DNA of 7,481 bases from an uncultured Phycisphaerales bacterium (lineage in GTDB: Bacteria > Planctomycetota > Phycisphaerae > Phycisphaerales > SM1A02): the NCBI GenBank assembly GCA_946886375.1, contig CAMPIL010000178.1, forward strand, positions 1-7,481. The letters run 5' to 3'. How positions within the stretch are numbered: position 1 is the first letter of the stretch; each line of letters begins with the position of its first letter. Shown in pieces: positions 1 through 7,481 of the stretch. The notes under the pieces are model-generated. The model saw only the letters and a list, made by a program, of their open reading frames with translations, was not told the DNA's origin and did not search any database. Both the position numbers and the translations under genes were made by a program.

Positions 1-1299
1 GAGCGTCTGCCCGAACGTGGCGGGCGCCTTGTAATCGCATTCGGCGCGCGCAAGATCGATCCCACAGATGAACCCAAATATCTCAACAGCGCGGAGAGCC
101 CGCTGTTTTCCAAGTCCAAGACGCTGTACGGCCTGCATCGCGCAAAGCGCGCGATCATCGAAACCAAACAGGCCATCGTCACCGAGGGCTACACCGACGT
201 CATCGCCTGTCACCAGGCCGGCATCTGCAACGTCGTCGGGACGCTGGGCACGGCGTTGACGCGCGATCACGCCCGCGTGCTTTCGCGATTGTGCGAAACC
301 GTGGTGCTCGTGTTCGATGGCGATGAAGCGGGGCAAAAGGCCGCTGATCGCGGGCTTGAAGTGTTTTTCGCTGAGCCTGTGGACGTGAAAATCTGCGTGC
401 TTCCCGATGAATTCGATCCGGATGAGTTGCTCAAGGAATCCGATGGCGTGGCGCGGTTCCAGCGTGCGGTGGCCGAATCGATTGACGCGCTGGCGTTCAA
501 GATCGACCGCTTCCGCGCGCAACTCGAAAGCGCAGGCGGAATCTCCGCGAAGCAAAAACGACTCGAAGCGTTTCTCTCTGACCTGGCGAATCTTGGATTC
601 ACCGCCATGCAGGGCGTGCGCAAGCGCATGGTGCTGGCGCATCTTGCGGATTTGCTGGGCCTGAATGTTGCGGACATCGAGGCCGCGTTGCCCAAGCCGC
701 GTCGCGATGCAACGCCGGCCGCGCCGGCATCTGAGCCATTCTCCCCCGCCGAGGCTGAGTCGAGCGAATCGGCTGAGGATCAATCGAACATCGTGCCCGC
801 GCGACGACGTGCCGAAGAGCAGTTGCTCGCGATTCTGATCTTTCAGCCTGAACTGCACGTTCAGTCCATCGCCCTGCCCGACGGCCGCCAAGGGACATTC
901 GCCGCACTGTTTGAAGAGACTGATTTCGCCGACTCCGTCACCCGCTCGGTGGCGCAGGCGATTCTGGCCCGCTTCGACAAGGGGGAGACGTTCCTGGTGC
1001 AGCAACTGCTGAGCGTCCTCGCGCAGGCCGAGGCGCGATCGCTCGCATCATCGTTGTATTTCGAAGGTCAGCGGCTGTGCGAATCCAGCCAGGCCGATCC
1101 CGCGCAGCATCTGGCCGCCGCGGCCTGCTCGCTGCACGCCCATATCAACCTTCGTGAATTTCATCAGACCATTACCCAATACCGCCAGTGCAAGGATGCA
1201 CCTGAACAGGCGCTGCTTGCCGCGCGTTCCGTCATTGAGCAACGGCGCCGGCAGGGTCACATTGCCTCGGCCATCGGCCGGGGCGTTCGTTCGTCGTAA
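1..1299 (+). CDS. dnaG: DNA primase DnaG, C-terminal two thirds (5' end outside window)
   Basis: The reading frame is open from base 1 to the TAA at 1297-1299 (432 codons visible). The product synthesises RNA primers at the replication fork. The visible part begins inside the catalytic core, with PKYLNS (residues 25-30 of the fragment) and TLYGL (41-45). The TOPRIM metal-binding motifs follow: EGYTDV (62-67) and DGDEAG (106-111). E62, D106 and D108 match the Mg-binding acidic residues of the family. A Pro/Ala/Glu/Ser-rich linker (about 230-265) leads into a helical C-terminal region starting near [12 protein letters not shown], in the position of the DnaB-helicase-binding domain. By alignment from memory to the E. 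coli protein, about 200 N-terminal residues, including the zinc-binding domain, lie upstream of the window. The next gene is rpoD, 59 bases downstream on the same strand, as in the classic macromolecular-synthesis operon. An internal TTG at 256 is not a real start because the conserved core continues upstream of it. Confidence 0.97.
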   Translation, partial: ERLPERGGRLVIAFGARKIDPTDEPKYLNSAESPLFSKSKTLYGLHRAKRAIIETKQAIVTEGYTDVIACHQAGICNVVGTLGTALTRDHARVLSRLCETVVLVFDGDEAGQKAADRGLEVFFAEPVDVKICVLPDEFDPDELLKESDGVARFQRAVAESIDALAFKIDRFRAQLESAGGISAKQKRLEAFLSDLANLGFTAMQGVRKRMVLAHLADLLGLNVADIEAALPKPRRDATPAAPASEPFSPAEAESSESAEDQSNIVPARRRAEEQLLAILIFQPELHVQSIALPDGRQGTFAALFEETDFADSVTRSVAQAILARFDKGETFLVQQLLSVLAQAEARSLASSLYFEGQRLCESSQADPAQHLAAAACSLHAHINLREFHQTITQYRQCKDAPEQALLAARSVIEQRRRQGHIASAIGRGVRSS

Positions 1300-1358
1300 G
1301 GCCGCTTCACCGTCAGCATGCACTTGTCTTTTCATTCCTTCGTCGGAGCAAAACACCC

Positions 1359-3194
1359 GTGAGCGTCACGCTGCCAGACATGCATCCCACACTTCGCGAA
1401 CTCATTGAACTTTCCGCCAAGCGGAAATGGATGAGTTATGAGGAACTCAACACCACGCTTCCGGACGAGATGGTCGATCCGGAAAAACTTGATGAACTGC
1501 TGGTGTTGTGCCGCCGGCTTGAAGTGGAATTTCTCGATGAGGAAACCGTCCGCCGCAATCGCTACGAGTGCTTTCAAGCGCCGTTGCAGACGAACCTGAA
1601 GTTCAAGCGTGATGATCCGAAAAAGGTCGAACGGGTGAAAGTCGCGCCGGCCGCCAAGCCCAGCGCGGAACAGACGCCCGAGGAAAAGGCCAACGCCGCC
1701 GCCATTGCCGCCACCACCGGCGCTGACCCCGCCGATGAAATCCTCGATGACGCCGAGGCACAGGCGGTGATTCAGGAGGCGATCGCCGACAGTTCCTCCA
1801 AGCGCATCGACGATCCGATCCGCATGTATCTCACGCAGATGGGCACGATTCCGCTGCTCACCCGCGAAGAAGAAATCCGCCTGGCGAAGAAGATCGAAAC
1901 CACGCGCATGATCTTCCGACGCCGCGTGCTGGAATCTGATTACGTCGCCAACCAGGCGGCGGAGATTCTGCAGCAGGTGCACGACGGTCACCTGCCCTTT
2001 GACCGCACCATGCGCATCTCCACCGCCGAGACCAACGCCAAGGACAAGATCGCCTATCGCATTCCCGTCAACCTCGTTACTGCCCGCCGCCTGCTCGATC
2101 TGAATCGTGAGGCGTGGGATGAACTGCAGGACGACGCCATCTCCGACACCAAGCGCGTGCGGCTTCAGACCGAGATCAACCTTCGCCGGCGGAAAATCGG
2201 CACGCTGCTTGAAGAGTGCTGCCTGCGCACCGGCCGCATCCAGCCGCTGTTCCGCAAACTCCAGGCTGTGAACAAGAAGATCAAGCACATCCAGCGCGAC
2301 ATCGAGAAGGCGGAAAAGCATCCCAACCGCTTCGATCCCGAAGACGTGTACGTGATGCGCGAAGAACTCCTGGGCTTGCAGAACCTCGTGCTGGAAACGC
2401 CCGATCAGCTCCGCCAGCGCATCAAGGAAATTGAAACCGTCTTCCGCGAATACGAGCAGGCCAAGCGCGACCTCTCCGGCGGCAACCTGCGGCTGGTCGT
2501 CTCCATCGCAAAGAAGTACCGCAACCGCGGCCTGCCGTTCCTCGACATCATCCAGGAAGGCAACACCGGCCTGATGCGCGCCGTGGACAAGTACGAGTAC
2601 AAGCGCGGCTACAAGTTCTCCACCTACGCGACGTGGTGGATCCGCCAGGCCATCACGCGAGCCATCGCCGATCACGCCCGCACCATCCGCGTGCCGGTGC
2701 ACATGATCGAGACCATGAGCAAGTTGCGCACGATTCAGAAGCACCTGCTTCAGGAACTCGGCCGCGAAGCGACGATGGAAGAAATCGCCAAGCGGGCCAA
2801 GATGTCGGTCGACGAAACCCGGCGCGTGATGAAGATTTCCCGCCATCCGATTTCACTCGATCGGCCCGTCGGCGAATCCGAGGATTCGCACTTCGGCGAT
2901 TTCATCGAAGACGAGCGGCAGGACGCGCCCTCCGACACCGCCACAAATGAGGCCCTGCGGGCCCGCATCAATGACGTGTTGAAGACGCTCACGTATCGCG
3001 AGCGTGAAATCCTCAAACTCCGCTACGGCATCGGCGACGGGTACACCTACACGCTTGAGGAAGTCGGCCGCATCTTCAAGGTCACCCGCGAGCGCGTGCG
3101 GCAGGTTGAGTCCAAGGCGATTCGCAAGTTGCAGCATCCCGTGCGTCAACGCCGGCTCGCGAACTTCCTGGGCGGCGTGGAGGGCGAGGGGTAA
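1359..3194 (+). CDS. rpoD: RNA polymerase primary sigma factor RpoD (sigma-70)
   Basis: This 611-residue group 1 sigma factor directs RNA polymerase to housekeeping promoters. Region 1.1-like sequence lies at about 10-62 ([19 protein letters not shown]). An Ala/Pro/Lys-rich linker follows. Region 1.2 begins with [12 protein letters not shown] (151-162). A long charged non-conserved region spans about 185-365. Region 2 runs about 371-446, with [13 protein letters not shown] (2.1), [19 protein letters not shown] (2.2) and [18 protein letters not shown] (2.3-2.4, -10 element recognition). Region 3.0 contains [12 protein letters not shown]. Region 3.2 contains SLDRPVG and SHFGDFIED (sigma finger). 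Region 4 (about 535-605) includes the helix-turn-helix [20 protein letters not shown] for -35 recognition. The presence of region 1.1 and the length point to the essential primary sigma rather than an alternative one. The start is GTG at 1359, with GGAG at 1345-1348. An in-frame ATG at 1380 is possible but has no upstream Shine-Dalgarno and would trim only 7 residues. Probably co-transcribed with dnaG. Confidence 0.97.
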   Translation: MSVTLPDMHPTLRELIELSAKRKWMSYEELNTTLPDEMVDPEKLDELLVLCRRLEVEFLDEETVRRNRYECFQAPLQTNLKFKRDDPKKVERVKVAPAAKPSAEQTPEEKANAAAIAATTGADPADEILDDAEAQAVIQEAIADSSSKRIDDPIRMYLTQMGTIPLLTREEEIRLAKKIETTRMIFRRRVLESDYVANQAAEILQQVHDGHLPFDRTMRISTAETNAKDKIAYRIPVNLVTARRLLDLNREAWDELQDDAISDTKRVRLQTEINLRRRKIGTLLEECCLRTGRIQPLFRKLQAVNKKIKHIQRDIEKAEKHPNRFDPEDVYVMREELLGLQNLVLETPDQLRQRIKEIETVFREYEQAKRDLSGGNLRLVVSIAKKYRNRGLPFLDIIQEGNTGLMRAVDKYEYKRGYKFSTYATWWIRQAITRAIADHARTIRVPVHMIETMSKLRTIQKHLLQELGREATMEEIAKRAKMSVDETRRVMKISRHPISLDRPVGESEDSHFGDFIEDERQDAPSDTATNEALRARINDVLKTLTYREREILKLRYGIGDGYTYTLEEVGRIFKVTRERVRQVESKAIRKLQHPVRQRRLANFLGGVEGEG

Positions 3195-3244
3195 GTAAGC
3201 AGTCGATTCGCCGCGGATCGCGCAGCGTCATCTGAAATCCATTC

Positions 3245-3270
3245 AAACCCGGCCGCGAGGCCGGGTTTTT
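3245..3270 (+). terminator. Intrinsic terminator after rpoD
   Basis: CCCGGCC (3248-3254), loop GCGA, GGCCGGG (3259-3265) form a perfect 7-bp GC stem with a tetraloop. The stem is extendable by AAA/TTT, and the T-run at 3266-3270 follows directly. It lies 50 bases after the rpoD stop and should close the dnaG-rpoD unit. The A-run on the other side of the stem could also give weak termination on the minus strand. Confidence 0.9.
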
Positions 3271-3353
3271 CATTTCGGTACCATGTTCGGATCTGGAGTC
3301 GATCGCCCACAATTGTTCGAGTGGCACACGAAATCGGCAGACATCGCTTTCCC

Positions 3354-3854
3354 ATGCGGAACTTCCTTCAACCTGCGACAGTGAACGATGCCGCGGCGCT
3401 CACCGTGCTGCACAACGCCGTCGCGGATGACTTGACCGCGCGGTTCGGCAAAGGCCCTTGGTCACACGCCACGACGGAGCGCGGCGTGCTGCACCTGATC
3501 AGGCAAAAGGGCGTCCTGTGCGTGGCGCGGCGGCGAAGCAGAATCATCGCGACCCTGCTGCTGTGCACCAAGAAGCCCTGGGCCATCGACACCTCGTATT
3601 TTTCGCAATGCAAAACGCCGCTGTATCTGCTGAACATGGCGGTCGAACCGAGATTGCAGCGGACCGGAATCGGCCGGCGATGCATCGAAACTGCGGCGGA
3701 GATCGCGAGGCGCTGGCCCGCCGACGTCATTCGCCTAGATTCCTATGACGCCGATGCGGGCGCGGAAGGCTTCTACGCCAGGTGCGGATTCCAGGAGGTC
3801 GGCCGCATTGCGTACCGGGGCACGCCGCTGGTGTACTTTGAGATGCTGTTGTGA
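3354..3854 (+). CDS. GNAT-family N-acetyltransferase, substrate unknown
   Basis: The product is 166 residues, the usual size for a single-domain GNAT enzyme, which transfers an acetyl group from acetyl-CoA to an amine. The N-terminal strand FLQPATVNDAAAL is the typical first beta strand and helix. The acetyl-CoA pyrophosphate-binding motif A is clear: LLNMAVEP followed by QRTGIG (residues 102-107), matching the Q/R-x-x-G-x-G/A consensus, then an amphipathic helix. The sequence EGFYARCGF (138-146) is the usual motif B segment near the C-terminus. There is no signal peptide or membrane segment, so it is probably cytoplasmic. The substrate cannot be read from sequence. ATG 3354 is preferred because it places the first beta strand at the N-terminus as in relatives. 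A GTG at 3321 would add 11 residues, and neither start has a good Shine-Dalgarno. The gene lies after the rpoD terminator, so it needs its own promoter, which I cannot identify. There is no clear terminator downstream. Confidence 0.85.
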   Translation: MRNFLQPATVNDAAALTVLHNAVADDLTARFGKGPWSHATTERGVLHLIRQKGVLCVARRRSRIIATLLLCTKKPWAIDTSYFSQCKTPLYLLNMAVEPRLQRTGIGRRCIETAAEIARRWPADVIRLDSYDADAGAEGFYARCGFQEVGRIAYRGTPLVYFEMLL

Positions 3855-4027
3855 ACAGGTCGCTCGTGGCAAGCTGCGTGATCCGTTTCGAGCGTAACTG
3901 CGGACGTGGGAGTCTCCGATTCTCCGCTGAGCGACGCGGTTGAGCCTGCATGAAACACGTTCGGCTGGCCAATTGCGCGGCTCAGGCCGGCGATGGAGAC
4001 ACGGCTGAAACGCTCCAACAATCCATT

Positions 4028-4036
4028 AGAGGAGGT
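4028..4036 (+). promoter_or_regulatory. Strong Shine-Dalgarno for the 117-residue protein
   Basis: AGAGGAGGT is a near-perfect anti-16S complement, placed 5 bases before ATG 4041. It fixes that start over an upstream in-frame ATG at 3993, which lacks such a site, and supports real translation of this small gene. Confidence 0.85.
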
Positions 4037-4040
4037 CATC

Positions 4041-4394
4041 ATGTCGGGCATGCCACGATACAACGAGCCGAGATTCGACGATGTCGAGCGCGGCGTGAGG
4101 GACGCCAGCCGCTATACGCCTGGGCAACTCAAGAGGGCGCAGCAGCGGGCGCTGCAAAAGAAGAATTCTTCGCACCCGCACACCGAGACGAAGGTCGAAG
4201 CCGCAGCGTCTCTGGGTGAGACTGGCGACGAATACGGCATGAAGCACGAGCGCGACCTGCGCGTGGACATGCCGGAGGGCCAGGACCTCACGATTCCAAA
4301 CCCGGATGTGCAGATTGAAGGACCGGCCGCGCCGGAGTTGGTGGAAGGCGGCTTTGCGGAGACGCCCGAAGAGCGGCCGCAGGTTGAGGAGTAA
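4041..4394 (+). CDS. Hypothetical small charge-polarised protein (117 residues)
   Basis: I do not recognise the family. The strong Shine-Dalgarno and a clean frame ending in TAA support a real gene. The protein has no Cys, no Trp, no signal peptide and no membrane segment. Its charge is split. Residues 1-58 are net basic by my count (11 Lys/Arg against 7 Asp/Glu), with a probable helix at QLKRAQQRALQKK. Residues 59-117 are strongly acidic (17 Asp/Glu against 4 Lys/Arg) and rich in Pro and Gly, ending PEERPQVEE. The low hydrophobic content suggests a largely disordered cytoplasmic protein. Such polarity could suit binding to nucleic acid or a basic partner, but this is inference. It lies 186 bases after the GNAT gene and converges with the FG-GAP gene, whose stop is 126 bases away on the other strand. 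I see no clear promoter or terminator for it. Confidence 0.75.
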   Translation: MSGMPRYNEPRFDDVERGVRDASRYTPGQLKRAQQRALQKKNSSHPHTETKVEAAASLGETGDEYGMKHERDLRVDMPEGQDLTIPNPDVQIEGPAAPELVEGGFAETPEERPQVEE

Positions 4395-4520
4395 TTCTGC
4401 GAATGCGCGTAACGCACGCGACGGCATAGATTACCCAGGACATCGCAACGACAGCATTGAACCAGCACACGCTTCTTCAAACCACTGCACGTGCTCTGGG
4501 AACACAGGCGCCGAAATCTG
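4395..4520. other. Convergent intergenic spacer with no recognisable terminator
   Basis: These 126 bases separate two genes that converge. Only a weak CGCGT/ACGCG inverted repeat near 4406-4420 is visible, without a T-run on either strand. Neither transcript has an obvious intrinsic terminator here, so Rho-dependent ending or overlapping 3' ends are possible. Confidence 0.5.
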
Positions 4521-5972
4521 TCACGGGCACGGTCCCCACGTGTTGATGACGGCCAAAAGGTCCGGCACATTCACCTGACCGTCGTCGTTGACGTCCGCCG
4601 GGCAGCCGGCACAGGGTCCCCAGAAGTTGATGACTGCCAGAAGGTCCGGCACGTTGACGCTTACGTCACAGACGATGTTCGCCGGGCACGGCGGTCCAAC
4701 TTGCGCAACCTCGGTGAAGAAGTAAGCCGAGCCGGCATCGTTCACACTCGAATGATCGTCAGAATACGCCCCGATCAGCGCGGTGTCAGCCGAGATCGCG
4801 ACTGCTACGCCGAACACGTCATCATTGGCTGCATCGGAAGCGGCGAGTTTTTTCAACTGAGTCCAAACGGCCCCAGCGCGAGTAAAGACGTAGGCGGCCC
4901 CGCAGCCGTACACAGGTGCGTTGTCTCCGCCCCACGCCCCGACCAGCGCTGTGTCGCCCGCGACTGCGACCGAATAACCACAAAGGTCCCATGACATCGC
5001 GTCGAATGCGGTCAATTTCGCCTGCTCAGCCCACGTCGTGCCGCTGCGGGTGAAAACATACGCCGAGCCGGCGGAGGTCCCTCCCGCGTGGCTGTCGCCG
5101 GTCGCCCCCATTACCGCCGTATCGCCGTCGAGCGAGACCGAATCGCCAAAGTAGTCATTGTCCTCCAGATCAGAGGATGTCAGTTTTTGCTGCTGGGTCC
5201 AGACGCCGCTGGAGCGCACAAAAACGTAAGCCGCACCGGCATTCGTCCCCCCTGAGCCGGTCGCTCCAATCAGCGCGGTCTCGCCTGAGAGCGCGACAGC
5301 CTCAGCGAACCGGTCGTAATTCGCCGCGTCCGAAGCGGTAAGTTTTTGCTGCTGAGTCCACACCGTGCCGCTGCGAGTGAAGACGTAGGCGGAGCCGGAG
5401 AAGAGCCCGGCGTGATCATCACCATACGCGCCGACTACCGCTGTGTCAGCGACAAGGGCAACGGCAACGCCGAAGGATTGGCCCGTTGCAGCGTCGGAGG
5501 CGGTCAGTTTCGCCTGTTGCGTCCACGTCGATCCGCTGCGGGTGAAAACATAGGCCGAGCCGGCGACACTCCCGCCCGCGTGGCTGTCGTTCGGCGACCC
5601 GACCAAGACTGTGTCGCCAGACAAGGCGACTGAAACGCCGAAAAAATCATTCGCGACGATATCTAAAGGGATCAATTTCTGCTGCAGGACCCATGTGCCG
5701 CCGTCGCGGACAAAAACGTATGCCGATCCGGCGTCTTCCGCGCCCACGTGGCTGTCACTGGAAGCTCCAATTACGGTTGTGTCACCATCGAGAGCAACCG
5801 AAATGCCGAACAGGTCGCCGTACCAGGCATCCGACGCGACCAGTTTGGCCAGTTCCGGCGACGCGCAATGCGACGGTCGATCACTGCGTGGACCGCCCAT
5901 GCCTTGGGCATCGGCGGACGCAAAGATCAAACTGGAATGCAAGGCGATCGCAGCAATTGTGAATCTGTTCAA
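4521..5972 (-). CDS. Secreted FG-GAP repeat protein with C-terminal dockerin-like (GC-type) module
   Basis: The product is 483 residues and probably extracytoplasmic. Residues 1-22 form a signal peptide (MNRF, a hydrophobic stretch, then A-D-A before Q23). Seven FG-GAP-like repeats follow at about 45-421. Each has a form like ASDAxxxDxFGxSVALxGDTALIGA, then a Gly/Asp/His loop, GSAYVFTRSG, xWTQQQKL. Family knowledge predicts a seven-bladed beta-propeller, and the D-x-x loops may bind calcium. Repeat 4 is shorter and lacks the Gly of the FG dipeptide; repeat 7 lacks the WTQQQKL end. The tail (429-482) holds two 26-residue units flanked by Cys and resembling dockerin calcium loops, of a type common in Phycisphaerae exported proteins. 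Start choice: TTG at 5972 has AGGAGG 7 bases upstream and gives a proper signal peptide. A TTG at 5990 would add 6 residues but would put the ribosome site inside the gene. No enzyme domain is visible. Role (adhesion, binding or surface display) unknown. Confidence 0.9.
   Translation of the reverse strand: MNRFTIAAIALHSSLIFASADAQGMGGPRSDRPSHCASPELAKLVASDAWYGDLFGISVALDGDTTVIGASSDSHVGAEDAGSAYVFVRDGGTWVLQQKLIPLDIVANDFFGVSVALSGDTVLVGSPNDSHAGGSVAGSAYVFTRSGSTWTQQAKLTASDAATGQSFGVAVALVADTAVVGAYGDDHAGLFSGSAYVFTRSGTVWTQQQKLTASDAANYDRFAEAVALSGETALIGATGSGGTNAGAAYVFVRSSGVWTQQQKLTSSDLEDNDYFGDSVSLDGDTAVMGATGDSHAGGTSAGSAYVFTRSGTTWAEQAKLTAFDAMSWDLCGYSVAVAGDTALVGAWGGDNAPVYGCGAAYVFTRAGAVWTQLKKLAASDAANDDVFGVAVAISADTALIGAYSDDHSSVNDAGSAYFFTEVAQVGPPCPANIVCDVSVNVPDLLAVINFWGPCAGCPADVNDDGQVNVPDLLAVINTWGPCP
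4527..4604 (-). repeat. Dockerin-like unit 2 (intact calcium loop)
   Basis: Encodes residues C457 to C482. The loop D460-x-N462-x-D464-G-x-V, with D471 at position 12, matches the dockerin/EF-hand-like calcium pattern. It is followed by the helix VPDLLAVIN and WGPC. It shares 19 of 26 residues with unit 1, and the DNA is also visibly similar, so the pair arose by duplication. Confidence 0.8.
4611..4688 (-). repeat. Dockerin-like unit 1 (degenerate calcium loop)
   Basis: Encodes residues C429 to C454. The helix and WGPC end match unit 2, but loop positions 1 and 3 are Asn432 and Val434, and an extra Cys435 sits next to Asp436. Asp436 and Asp443 are kept. Calcium binding is probably weakened or lost here. 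Confidence 0.75.
4710..5840 (-). repeat. Seven tandem FG-GAP-type coding repeats (about 160-168 bases each)
   Basis: The approximate repeat lengths in residues, from the N-terminus, are 56, 56, 55, 53, 56, 56 and 45. The encoded cores GSAYVFTRSG and WTQQQKL recur almost unchanged, and the DNA for these cores is also similar between copies. This indicates growth by internal duplication. The seven copies match the blade number of integrin-like propellers. Confidence 0.85.
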
Positions 5973-5979
5973 GGGTCTT

Positions 5980-5985
5980 CCTCCT
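5980..5985 (-). promoter_or_regulatory. Shine-Dalgarno of the FG-GAP gene
   Basis: On the minus strand AGGAGG lies 7 bases before the TTG at 5972. This decides the start codon and gives a normal signal peptide. Confidence 0.8.
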
Positions 5986-5990
5986 GTCAA

Positions 5991-6183
5991 GGGTGTTACT
6001 CCTTGCGAGGGAGCGTGATCAACTTACATGATCCCAGGTGAACCGAGTAGGGTCGGTCATCGATTCGGAGCGCTAATTTCAACACGCGCCACACGAACGG
6101 ATTCCTATCAGATGTAGTTTTCGCCCGGCTCAGCTTGTGAAACGCGCCATCGACCCATATTTCGCGCTTGTGCCTTGGTCTTT
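5991..6183. other. Spacer between FG-GAP gene and rRNA terminator
   Basis: About 190 bases without a supported gene. It must hold the promoter of the FG-GAP gene, since the rRNA terminator lies upstream, but I see no good -35/-10 pair. There is a small inverted repeat, GATCA (6017-6021) with TGATC (6029-6033), of unknown meaning. Confidence 0.5.
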
Positions 6184-6226
6184 CAAAAATGAAAAGGGCC
6201 TGTCCAGGTTTAGCCTGAACAGGCCC
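6184..6226 (-). terminator. Intrinsic terminator of the rRNA operon
   Basis: A 13-bp stem pairs 6196-6208 with 6214-6226 around a 5-base loop. Read on the minus strand it is followed by TTTTCATTTTT. The single non-Watson-Crick position (6204/6218) is a G-U wobble in minus-strand RNA but an A-C mismatch in plus-strand RNA, which confirms the direction. It begins about 6 bases after the 5S rRNA 3' end. Confidence 0.93.
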
Positions 6227-6232
6227 AAAAGC

Positions 6233-6338
6233 GTCGGCGATGACCTACTTTCCCGCAGAGCAGTATCATCGGCAGCCCAGGCTTAACTTCTGAGTTCGGG
6301 ATGGGATCAGGTGTCTCCCTGGACTTATGGTCACCGAC
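6233..6338 (-). rRNA. rrf: 5S ribosomal RNA
   Basis: The minus strand carries the conserved 5S core CCCATCCCGAACTCAGAAG followed by TTAAGCC. It also has GGGAAAGTAGGTC in the 3' half. The ends GUCGGUG (5') and CGCCGAC (3') pair to form helix I, which sets the limits to within a few bases. The RNA is about 106 nucleotides, slightly short for a 5S rRNA. It lies between the 23S gene and the operon terminator, the usual last position in a bacterial rRNA operon. Confidence 0.95.
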
Positions 6339-6382
6339 AAATCCGGCATGGCGTTTTCACGCGATGCCGGGGGATGATTTGT
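6337..6382 (-). other. Hairpin in the 23S-5S spacer abutting the 5S 5' end
   Basis: CCGGCAT (6343-6349) pairs with ATGCCGG (6364-6370). The inner GCG/CGC (6351-6353 with 6360-6362) lies past one mismatch. The outer ACAAAT (6337-6342) pairs with ATTTGT (6377-6382) across a 6-base bulge. The structure ends at the first bases of 5S rRNA, so it is a candidate processing signal. There is no U-run in the position expected of a terminator. Confidence 0.65.
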
Positions 6383-6503
6383 CATAACGTGAATGTCGTC
6401 GAAAACAGCAGATGAACACGAGATGATTGACGTCTGATTGGCTGGATGCGCGACGCGGATGTGACGTCTGAGGATCAGAAGTCGGAATCCGGTCGGCACG
6501 ACC
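6383..6503 (-). other. Rest of the 23S-5S internal transcribed spacer
   Basis: No tRNA is visible. The spacer holds a small perfect hairpin, GGTCG-GCA-CGACC (6491-6503), beside the 23S 3' end. It also holds two copies of TGACGTCTGA (6428-6437 and 6462-6471). Both are probably transcribed and removed during rRNA maturation. Confidence 0.6.

Positions 6504-7481
<978 letters not shown>

Noticed and set aside
267..695. Minus-strand open frame within dnaG
   Set aside because: Shadow of the dnaG coding frame; Ser/Arg/Ala-rich translation without any domain.
1332..2846. 504-codon open frame on the minus strand, antisense to rpoD
   Set aside because: It lies within the certain rpoD gene, its product is low-complexity (Leu/Val/Phe/Gly/His-rich) with no recognisable domain, and long antisense frames are expected from GC-rich codon bias.
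3993..4040. Upstream ATG giving a 133-residue version of the small protein
   Set aside because: The strong Shine-Dalgarno sits inside this extension and points to ATG 4041; there is no ribosome site before 3993.
4527..5840. Tandem repeats as a CRISPR-like array
   Set aside because: The repeats are 78 or about 165 bases, in one reading frame, and encode protein repeats with no spacers.
5962..5990. TTGACA as a -35 box on the minus strand
   Set aside because: The hexamer is consensus, but the position 17 bases on is CAGATT, a poor -10, and a promoter here would start transcription inside the signal peptide codons.
6383..6500. Possible tRNA in the 23S-5S spacer
   Set aside because: No cloverleaf, no T-loop GTTCRA with matching stem and no acceptor pairing could be found.

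Overview
The window looks like a chromosomal segment of a GC-rich planctomycete, most likely of the class Phycisphaerae. The main clue is the secreted protein on the minus strand. It ends in a Cys-flanked, dockerin-like module carrying the repeated motif VNVPDLLAVIN-x-WGPC, which from family knowledge is typical of Phycisphaerae exported proteins. The neighbouring dnaG-rpoD pair and the rRNA genes are bacterial housekeeping loci and do not narrow the taxonomy by themselves.

Layout. Positions 1-1299 (+) hold the 3' two thirds of dnaG (primase), cut by the window edge. After a 59-base gap comes rpoD (1359-3194, +), the primary sigma factor, closed by a strong intrinsic terminator at 3245-3270. 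This dnaG-rpoD order is the conserved core of the macromolecular-synthesis operon. Positions 3354-3854 (+) encode a GNAT-family acetyltransferase of unknown substrate. Positions 4041-4394 (+) encode a 117-residue, charge-polarised, probably disordered protein with a very strong ribosome binding site; I do not recognise its family. Converging on it from the minus strand is a 483-residue exported protein (4521-5972) with a signal peptide, seven FG-GAP-type repeats (probably a seven-bladed beta-propeller) and the dockerin-like tail. The rest is the 3' end of an rRNA operon on the minus strand: partial 23S rRNA (to the window end), a spacer of about 165 bases, 5S rRNA and an intrinsic terminator at 6184-6226.

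How it fits together. Primase and sigma factor form one plus-strand transcription unit linking replication and transcription initiation. The rRNA operon is transcribed towards the FG-GAP gene and is insulated from it by its terminator and about 200 bases of spacer. The middle part (GNAT, small acidic protein, FG-GAP/dockerin protein) is accessory and shows no common pathway. I found no phage, IS element, CRISPR array, toxin-antitoxin pair or defence system. The most unusual items are the duplicated and half-degenerate dockerin-like tail, the small bipartite-charge protein, and a hairpin abutting the 5S rRNA 5' end.
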